DNA from: DASPNH01 sp035626675
GTDB taxonomy: Bacteria; Desulfobacterota; Binatia; UBA1149; CAITLU01
Assembly: GCA_035626675.1 (NCBI GenBank)
Contig: DASPNH010000184.1
Coordinates: forward strand, 1-21,399
Direction: 5' to 3'
DNA: 21,399 bases
The stretch's first letter is position 1. Each line of letters opens with the position of its first letter. The position numbers were made by a program, and so were the translations under genes. Under the pieces are notes generated by a model that did not search any database, had not been told where the DNA came from, and saw only the letters and a list, made by a program, of their open reading frames with translations. Positions 17,101-21,399 of the stretch are shown here, in pieces.

Positions 17101-17561
17101 AGAAAGAAGCGGTTTGGAAAGCGGCAGGACGGTCGGACCGCAACCGCGTGCGCCGGCGCGGTGGCCAAGCCGTGCCGGTCGAACTCCAGGAAATGCACGG
17201 TGTTCTGGAGGCCGGAATAGTCGCCGGCGATCGCGATTCCGCTCCCGTCGGGACGGCAGGCCAGATCGACGATGGCGTGGTCGCATGGGACCGAGCTTCG
17301 GATGGTGGCCGTCACGTCGTAGCCGGAGGCGGGATTGCGGCGCTCCACGACCAGGTCGCATCGGTAGCTGGCACCCGGGATCACCCGCCGCCCCGGGCGA
17401 AGCGCGGCCTGCGGAGTGCCGCACGGCAACGTGATGTCGCCATGGGCATCGCCGGTCAATCGCTCCGGGGTGATAGGGGCGGGGGCAGCGGCGATGGCAT
17501 CGCCGGCAGCTGCGGCGGCCAGCAGGGCCAGCATCGAGACCGTGCGGCGCAACATGTTCAT
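14172..17561 (-). CDS. Large exported protein: BNR/Asp-box segments, six Cys-rich repeats, dockerin-like and cohesin-like domains
   Basis: A 1129-residue secreted protein. The signal peptide is MNMLRRTVSMLALLAAAAA... with cleavage near AIA|AA. The first ~750 residues look like a sialidase-type beta-propeller fold, with four Asp-boxes (S-x-D-x-G-x-T/S-W): SSDAGRTW (~427), SDDDGASW (~493), SLDDGRTW (~623) and SLDSGLTW (~686). Residues about 756-945 hold six repeats of the CGDG...E.CDDGN...C...C type (DUF4215/myxo-disulf style). Residues about 947-1009 are a dockerin-like EF-hand pair, DADDSGSATATDALFILRAA and DLDGSGRITASDAQSALQYA. The last ~120 residues are a cohesin-like beta domain shared with the lipoprotein at 10912. 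It may bind glycans or matrix; catalysis is not evident. The ATG at 17561 (GGAG nine bases upstream) is preferred over 17636 because the signal peptide starts there. Confidence 0.85.
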   Translation of the reverse strand: MNMLRRTVSMLALLAAAAAGDAIAAAPAPITPERLTGDAHGDITLPCGTPQAALRPGRRVIPGASYRCDLVVERRNPASGYDVTATIRSSVPCDHAIVDLACRPDGSGIAIAGDYSGLQNTVHFLEFDRHGLATAPAHAVAVRPSCRFPNRFFLLESELRAMAECSNASGPEARLVLRRFPLGGGQESEPVILAESFEHHVAHVDAGAVDSLGNMLVAWTESYGQDDEGQPDYRVNARVLAPDASLLGEAFRVDTSLPGRGFLHAVVAEEPGIFSVYWGNFQLEGTIVRTVSIDPDLYWRAPVTTTTLPAWSAAPAFDFVRAVGPAGDHSQEIFEGRIASFTGDGHGNLYLRRLLNSRNYWYRAELPDTTEYSSATSGLRWARKEAVIPSDRYTRDSVDAASANGTLLRATIEWRGSDFGGYEIVAHRSSDAGRTWSYPSSMSAIFCGYCDEFEFYGLRLATNGNGSWMAAYLYAEQIERGDPETWEARLNVVFSDDDGASWTHAGEAWSEKVVASYDAESQTGHHLAAAAGAEGSWALAWRNMHGGNIRMARASAAGASWEVTELTAPWQRPADADPDYWYDPHVPYPGLSLVTTSSGVWIAAWEEHHGPAQYGQDGDLFTARSLDDGRTWNAPAPLNAYAAIDGARDADPSLAAASDGRVLVAWSSHDPLGETAGMDSDIVTSISLDSGLTWSPPAAVDAATATADDDQDRVPLALADADGGWTVAWTSLPVTSRWWWDDKGAVVKVAVSGLSCGNGITDDLEDCDDGNDVDGDGCNANCSLPGCGNEVTDAGESCDDGNLAGDDWCNATCQASWCGDGHRHLWNEDCDDGNASDEDECTSVCKRPYCGDGFTRQGEEQCDDGNEVETDGCRNDCELTFCGDGIVREGVEACDDGDARSGNACTNQCKVATCGDGYVYHGVEECDPADPIYAGECSPDCRRTGICSDADDSGSATATDALFILRAAVGLEYDCPAHRCDLDGSGRITASDAQSALQYAAGVRVALKCPGTGYVSFILEDTRVHGALQLDVDFSGTGMEFATNTGQAECAVRASGIMFAHAVHPGGHLSLGFVSLAGFAGPLEIARCRYFIRDEEIFGDRPLRIAVTDASGTDFETMEPLSRVSFVTH

Positions 17562-17761
17562 ACGGGCGGGCTCCACGCGGTTCGCGCGACGGCAGCAGGA
17601 AAGGGAAAAGAATGACGACCCCGGACTCGGCATCATTGCACGAGCGGATGGACGCCGTCACACCCAAAAGGCTTAAGAAACCTACAGGGAGACCCGCAGG
17701 CCGGCACCGCAGCGCGAATCGCTGCCAGCGGAGGTCGTCATCATCAACGCGCCCTCGGGCC

Positions 17762-18163
17762 TCAGCGCGGATCGAGTCTGAGGAAGTATCGCGGTGGGAA
17801 GCCGGTCACGAGGCGGAACGCGAAGCCGTGAGGGTGTTCGGCCTGGACACGGTCATGTTCGGCGCCGGTGACGGGAACCGCGACGTACGGCTGCTTCTCG
17901 CCGCCTCGCGTGACGTGGACCTGCGGGTTCCTCAGCGCGCGCTTGTACCAGGACCGGGGCCAGTGGTTGGCCGAGACGTACAGGTGCCCATCGGTCTCCA
18001 TGGGCGTGACGACGCGGTCCTGCGACTCGCCGTCCTCACCGGTGGTGGTGATGACGATGGTGGAGCCGGCCTGGGGCTGGACCAGGCCGAGGAACGACTC
18101 GAAAGCCACGACGATCCCGACGTAGGCAAGCAGCACGGTGGCGGCAATCTTCAGGGCCTTCAT
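17762..18163 (-). CDS. Membrane-anchored deazaflavin (F420)-dependent nitroreductase/quinone reductase-family protein
   Basis: A 133-residue protein with one N-terminal membrane helix (ALKIAATVLLAYVGIVVAF, residues 3-21). It is followed by a small split-barrel domain containing STIVITTTGEDGESQDRVV (34-52), LYVSANHWPRSWYKRALRNP (61-80) and VHVTRGGEKQPYVAVPV (82-98). The order ITTTG...R.V.P...D...YV.AN....WY..L..NP.V.V matches the PF04075-type family that uses F420H2, or in some lineages other flavins, to reduce quinones or nitro compounds (family knowledge). The N-terminal anchor replaces the usual soluble leader. The ATG at 18163 is fixed by a strong GAGGAGG seven bases upstream, rather than the in-frame start at 18328. 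Its substrate and true cofactor are unknown, since F420 biosynthesis cannot be judged from this window. Confidence 0.75.
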   Translation of the reverse strand: MKALKIAATVLLAYVGIVVAFESFLGLVQPQAGSTIVITTTGEDGESQDRVVTPMETDGHLYVSANHWPRSWYKRALRNPQVHVTRGGEKQPYVAVPVTGAEHDRVQAEHPHGFAFRLVTGFPPRYFLRLDPR

Positions 18164-18355
18164 CGCGGGCCTCCTCTTTCCGAGGACGAGAATCGGGGTT
18201 CGATGGGTCGCATGAGGGTGCTGTAACCGCCGAGTGCCGATGCCGCAAACCGCAGCCAGGCACAGCCGCGGGCTCTTCGGTCGCCAAGACTCGGCAATTG
18301 CGCTAGCTGCATCTCGCCGGGGCGCCAATCCCCGCGCAGCACGAAGGAGAACGTC

Positions 18356-18454
18356 ATGCCCAAAGGCCAGAAGCCCGCGCCCAAGACGAACAAGCCCAAG
18401 CTGTCGACCAAGGAGAAACAGCAGAAGAAGAAGGAAAAGGCCGCCTCCAAATAG
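18356..18454 (+). CDS. Small Lys-rich protein (32 aa)
   Basis: The reading frame begins MPKGQKPAPKTNKPKL and ends KEKQQKKKEKAASK, with 14 lysines in 32 residues and no hydrophobic segment. AAGGAG at 18344-18349, six bases before the ATG, is the best ribosome site in the window, which argues for real translation despite the size. Such a basic, disordered peptide might bind nucleic acid or ribosomes; I recall similar 30-40 residue 'PKLT/S-KEKQxKKKEK' proteins in Proteobacteria but cannot name a function. It is divergent from the nitroreductase-family gene, with a 192-bp gap. Confidence 0.7.
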   Translation: MPKGQKPAPKTNKPKLSTKEKQQKKKEKAASK

Positions 18455-18528
18455 GAGCTGCCCCGCCGGGGTCCCGCGTCTGTTCGCGGTCCCCCATCCG
18501 GCTAGCGTGCGCTCACGAAACTCGGCCT

Positions 18529-18656
18529 ATGTTGCCGTACCGGCCGGCGCTGCCGACGGTGAAGTGGGTCGCCACGATCCCGGAGCTTTCGGGCGGCCGT
18601 CCCGTGTTCGGCCGTCGGTGTTCCCGACGGCTGCCGAGGTCCTAGTGACCACGTAG
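18529..18656 (+). pseudogene. Relic of a DUF433 antitoxin-like gene
   Basis: One frame reads VKWVATIPELSGGRPVFG, matching the start of DUF433 proteins (...PE.L.GG.PVF.GTRVPV...). The family's next motif, GTRVPVAxVL, is not in that frame, which stops at 18643-18645. Another frame over the following bases gives VFPTAAEVLVTT up to a stop at 18654-18656. A single frameshift after PVFG would restore a DUF433-like N-terminal half, but the rest of the domain is absent. DUF433 proteins are usually antitoxins beside PIN-like toxins; no toxin is seen. The match rests on one short motif. Confidence 0.45.
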
Positions 18657-18697
18657 CACACTTGCCGACGCGGTCCATTTGCTAGACGAGTCAACGA

Positions 18698-20635
18698 ATG
18701 GTCCAGAAATTAGTTAATGCCGGCCAGATTCTTAAGCCTACGTTTGGTGAAGGCTTTTTAAATCAGCATGCCGGGCGGGTAATCAATGACGTCCATTATG
18801 CAACCGTAGAACTTGTTGCTAACGCATGGGACGCTGGGGCAGAGCACGTGCGAATCACATGGCCTTCGGCCGAAGGTGCAGAAGTTTCCTTCGCTGACGA
18901 TGGTAGCGGAATGACCGCAGCCGAGTTCGCGCAGCGATGGTTGCAGTTGAGTTACAACCGCTTGAAGGACCAAGGTCAGTTCGCCACGTTCCCTCGCGGA
19001 AAAACTAGAGCCAATCGTCGTGCCTTTGGTCGAAATGGTCTTGGTCGACACGCCATGTTCTATTTCGCGGAAGAGTATGTTGTGGAAACAACGAAAGATG
19101 GCGTCACCAGCACGTTCCGTGTAACTCGCAGTGCCGGAGAGACGCCCTTACAAGTTGAGCCACTGCGTGCCGACGTTGCATCAAGTTCTGGAACGACGCT
19201 TCGCGCGATCACAGACAAGACACTGATCACCGAGGACGAGTTACGCGACTTAATCGGTTCGCGATTCGTTGTCGATCCTGAGTTCTCAATTTGGGTCAAT
19301 GATCGCCTCGTTCGTCTTACCGACCTCGACCACTTGTCGTACATAGCAAGGCTGAACGTGGAAGCCGTAGGGGATCTCGTGTTGCGGCGGTTCGACAGCC
19401 AAATGGCAGGTCGCACTAGCAAGCAAAGCGGAGTCGCTTGGTGGGTCCACCGTCGGCAGGTCGGAAGTCCCTCCTGGGACGTATTCGACGGCCCGCTCGT
19501 TGATGCGCGCACCAACGTTGGTAAGCGATTCGTTTACGTGGTGGAAGCAGATTGTTTGGCGAGTGTGGTAAAGCCCGATTGGTCCGGCTTCTACTCAAGC
19601 GCAAAAACGAACCTTGCCCGTCGGGCAGCTTCTGAATTCATACGCGATGATCTTCGATCGCTTACTTCCGACTTTCGCCGTGACCGAAAGCTTCAGGCCC
19701 TTCGGGCGAATCGGCAAGCGCTCGAAAAGCTTCCTATTGTCAGTCGTGAAAACGTCGCGAAGTTCGCCGAAGAGATCCAAGTTCGCAGTCCGACTATAAC
19801 TCCCCGCGATCTGGAGAATGCGGTAGAGGTGCTCGCTCAACTGGAACAGGCCCGGTCGGGATTTGGCCTGCTAGAGAAGTTAGCAAAATTGGCTGCGCAT
19901 GACCTCGACGCCCTCGATGGAATTCTGGCCGAGTGGAGCATTCAGGATGCGCGACGTGTTCTTGACGAATTGCGGTTCCGGCTCGACTTGATCTCTCAAC
20001 TCGAACGGCTCGTCGAGAGCCATAATACGGATGAACTGCACGATCTACAGCCGCTGTTTGAACGAGGGTTATGGATGTTCGGCCCGAATTTCGAGAGCAT
20101 CACGTTCTCGTCGAATCGGACGTTGGCGACCGTCGTAAAGGAGTTTCTAGGTGACCGTGTACTCAAGGACGAGCGGTTACGTCCGGATTTTGTCGCATTA
20201 CCTGACGCATCCATCGGGGCCTATTCTACGGACTCTTACGACGATGAAAACGAAGTCGACGGGATCGAGCGGGTTGTTCTCGTAGAGTTAAAGCGTGGTG
20301 GGTACACAATTTCGGTGAAAGAGAAAGATCAAGCGCTAGGGTACGCGCGAGCTCTCAGGACCGCTGGCCGTATCGGACGCGACACCCCGATCACTGCCTA
20401 CGTGCTTGGCACCGTAATCGATTCTTTCGCGGAGGATACTTCGAGTGAAGGCGAGACGAAGATAATTCCCTTGCGTTACGCCGATCTTCTCAGGCGTGCG
20501 CATGCCCGAACTTTCAATTTACTTGCCCATATGGAGCGGTCCCGCTTTTGCGGTTTGATAGATAGCGAACTTTCGGAAGCGCTTGACCCGGCGCAGTTAG
20601 AGATGTCGCTCTCCAACACTGACGACGCGGCCTGA
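18698..20635 (+). CDS. GHKL (MutL/MORC-like) ATPase fused to a PD-(D/E)XK nuclease domain; candidate anti-phage protein
   Basis: A 645-residue protein. The N-terminal GHKL ATPase has the three Bergerat-fold boxes: ELVANAWDA (E38, N42, D45), ADDGSGM (D67, G69, G71) and GRNGLGRHAMF (111-121) with a flanking lid. Residues about 190-300 look like a transducer domain. Residues 330-450 are mostly alpha-helical and charged, a likely coiled region. The C-terminal domain (about 455-610) has the restriction-nuclease pattern RPDFVAL (D497), VVLVELKRGG (E530-x-K532) and DQALGYARAL (Q545, Y549), close to the DUF4263/Shedu nuclease style. GHKL ATPases in restriction-like systems are known as relatives of eukaryotic MORC (Iyer, Abhiman and Aravind 2008). 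The likely role is ATP-gated DNA cleavage against invaders. Codon use is more A/T-rich than the left 18 kb. The ATG at 18698 has only a weak ribosome site. Confidence 0.85.
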   Translation: MVQKLVNAGQILKPTFGEGFLNQHAGRVINDVHYATVELVANAWDAGAEHVRITWPSAEGAEVSFADDGSGMTAAEFAQRWLQLSYNRLKDQGQFATFPRGKTRANRRAFGRNGLGRHAMFYFAEEYVVETTKDGVTSTFRVTRSAGETPLQVEPLRADVASSSGTTLRAITDKTLITEDELRDLIGSRFVVDPEFSIWVNDRLVRLTDLDHLSYIARLNVEAVGDLVLRRFDSQMAGRTSKQSGVAWWVHRRQVGSPSWDVFDGPLVDARTNVGKRFVYVVEADCLASVVKPDWSGFYSSAKTNLARRAASEFIRDDLRSLTSDFRRDRKLQALRANRQALEKLPIVSRENVAKFAEEIQVRSPTITPRDLENAVEVLAQLEQARSGFGLLEKLAKLAAHDLDALDGILAEWSIQDARRVLDELRFRLDLISQLERLVESHNTDELHDLQPLFERGLWMFGPNFESITFSSNRTLATVVKEFLGDRVLKDERLRPDFVALPDASIGAYSTDSYDDENEVDGIERVVLVELKRGGYTISVKEKDQALGYARALRTAGRIGRDTPITAYVLGTVIDSFAEDTSSEGETKIIPLRYADLLRRAHARTFNLLAHMERSRFCGLIDSELSEALDPAQLEMSLSNTDDAA

Positions 20636-20784
20636 ATCCGTGTTAGCCAGCCGCTAAGCTCACTTTGCCGGCAAGCCTGTCTAAATGTTGCGATTCTTCG
20701 CACGCAAGCTTTCCAAATTTGACGTCGCAGGCATTCCTCTTGCTCGTGATTGGTTCGCAGCGACGAGCTTCGCCATTGGAATAA

Positions 20785-21399
20785 TCAGGTCAAGTGCTCG
20801 CGCACTATTCTGCGCGCGTGGTACCGCAGTCGGTCAACGTCGATGCGATGGTCAGGATGAAGACTTAGCCGCGGTAGGTGTGGTAAGTCATTGCCGTGAA
20901 GTAGGCGAATCTCGAGGTTTTCGGGATCGACTCGAATGGCGCCATGGTCGAAGAGTCGATGCATCGTCGGCGACAACGATAGCATGTTGCCAACGTCGTC
21001 AGGTCCTTCGTGGGGAGCGCCCAACGGTTGGATGTGAGCAGAATCCATCGACACTCCATCGGCCAAGCGAAGCACGGCGCCTGATAACTGGCAGCGTCCG
21101 CCATATGCGCGAAGGAGGAACGCGCGGTTGGCGTTCGACCGTAGGATTACCGCCATCTGGCGGTATCGCCGACGTACCTGAACGCCAGTCGGCTGAGCTA
21201 AGGGAGATCTTCCGGCGGCCATTTCACGTTCTTCGGGGGTTTCTTCGAACCCTTCAAACGTAGCCGTCCTGTTCGTGACAAAAAGTTCCGCCGCTCCACC
21301 TAGGCGCTGCTCCAGCCACTCCTCGGTTGTGCCCATGATCTTGTGGAGTTCGGCTGACCGCGCTGCTGCAACAAGACCGGAAACATCTACGGCTCCTGC
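20785..21399 (-). CDS. HNH endonuclease, 5' end beyond window
   Basis: The frame is open from the window edge to a TGA at 20785, giving 205 codons. An internal ATG at 21336 could be a start but has no ribosome site. The 21 residues before it (AGAVDVSGLVAAARSAELHK...) run smoothly as helix, so the gene probably begins outside. The HNH_2-type domain reads LLRAYGGRCQLSG, SMDSAHIQPLG, DDVGNMLSLSPTMHRLFDHG and IRVDPENLEI. The metal/catalytic residues are H101, N117 and H126, counted from the 21336 Met. The VQVRRRYRQM segment before the domain matches the QxRxGQ-like lead-in common in restriction HNH enzymes. It converges on the GHKL-nuclease gene with a 149-bp gap and shares its lower-GC codon use, suggesting one defence or mobile locus. 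Its specificity is unknown. Confidence 0.85.
   Translation of the reverse strand, partial: AGAVDVSGLVAAARSAELHKIMGTTEEWLEQRLGGAAELFVTNRTATFEGFEETPEEREMAAGRSPLAQPTGVQVRRRYRQMAVILRSNANRAFLLRAYGGRCQLSGAVLRLADGVSMDSAHIQPLGAPHEGPDDVGNMLSLSPTMHRLFDHGAIRVDPENLEIRLLHGNDLPHLPRLSLHPDHRIDVDRLRYHARRIVREHLT

Noticed and set aside
15735..17615. A 626-residue open frame on the plus strand
   Set aside because: It is antisense to the BNR/Cys-rich protein, whose signal peptide, Asp-boxes and Cys repeats are unmistakable; no domain is seen in the plus frame.
17709..17725. GCAGCG-CGAAT-CGCTGC hairpin downstream of the nitroreductase-family gene as its terminator
   Set aside because: The stem is six base pairs with no U-tract on the minus strand; too weak to call.
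18474..18489. CCGCG...CGCGG hairpin after the small Lys-rich gene
   Set aside because: The stem is five base pairs in GC-rich DNA without a U-tract; not distinguishable from background.
20685..21263. A 192-residue plus-strand frame opposite the HNH gene
   Set aside because: It has no family resemblance, and the minus strand encodes a full HNH motif over the same bases.

Overview
The window comes from a GC-rich bacterial chromosome. The first ~18.4 kb show strong codon bias towards G/C in third positions. A large exported protein combines Asp-box (BNR) segments, six Cys-rich CGDG...CDDGN repeats, a dockerin-like pair and a cohesin-like C-terminal domain. That mix, together with a second lipoprotein ending in the same C-terminal domain, suggests an uncultured delta-proteobacterial-type lineage such as Myxococcota or Binatota. 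This assignment is an inference from domain style; no rRNA or marker gene is present.

Layout. 1-540 (-): the N-terminal 180 codons of a luciferase-like flavin monooxygenase running off the left edge. 732-2165 (+): a class I photolyase. 2162-3334 (-): a cyclopropane fatty acid synthase whose stop overlaps the photolyase stop. 3474-5108 (+): apolipoprotein N-acyltransferase (lnt). 5311-6222 (+): a Tat-exported GVxG-repeat protein. 6245-10750 (+): a 1501-residue methyltransferase/glycosyltransferase built from a duplicated GT2-GT4 unit, with a 53-bp near-perfect palindrome inside the reading frame. 10912-11955 (+): a lipoprotein with a Thr-rich linker. 12024-13305 (-): two adjacent exported Gly/Ser/Ala/Thr repeat proteins. 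13532-14167 (-): a frameshifted remnant of the same Cys-rich/dockerin/cohesin-like module. 14172-17561 (-): the large multi-domain exported protein. 17762-18163 (-): a membrane-anchored F420/nitroreductase-family protein. 18356-18454 (+): a 32-residue Lys-rich protein. 18529-18656 (+): a broken DUF433 antitoxin-like relic. 18698-20635 (+): a GHKL ATPase fused to a PD-(D/E)XK nuclease domain. 20785-21399 (-): an HNH endonuclease running off the right edge.

How the genes relate. The left third is envelope and damage housekeeping: photorepair, cyclopropanation of membrane lipids, and lipoprotein N-acylation. The middle is cell-surface biology: a multifunctional glycosyltransferase next to a Tat substrate, then a cluster of exported modular or low-complexity proteins. 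Three copies of one cohesin-like domain lie within 3 kb of each other, one of them in a dead gene. The right end, from about 18.64 kb, changes base composition and codon use (more A/T, more mixed third positions). It looks like a transferred defence island carrying the GHKL-ATPase/nuclease and the HNH nuclease beside a dead antitoxin gene. This is the best candidate for a little-described system.

Gaps. 541-731 (divergent promoter space), 3335-3473, 5109-5310, 10751-10911, 13306-13531, 17562-17761, 18164-18355, 18455-18528 and 20636-20784 hold no convincing gene. The sites seen in some of them are listed. No tRNA, rRNA, CRISPR array or insertion sequence was recognised.
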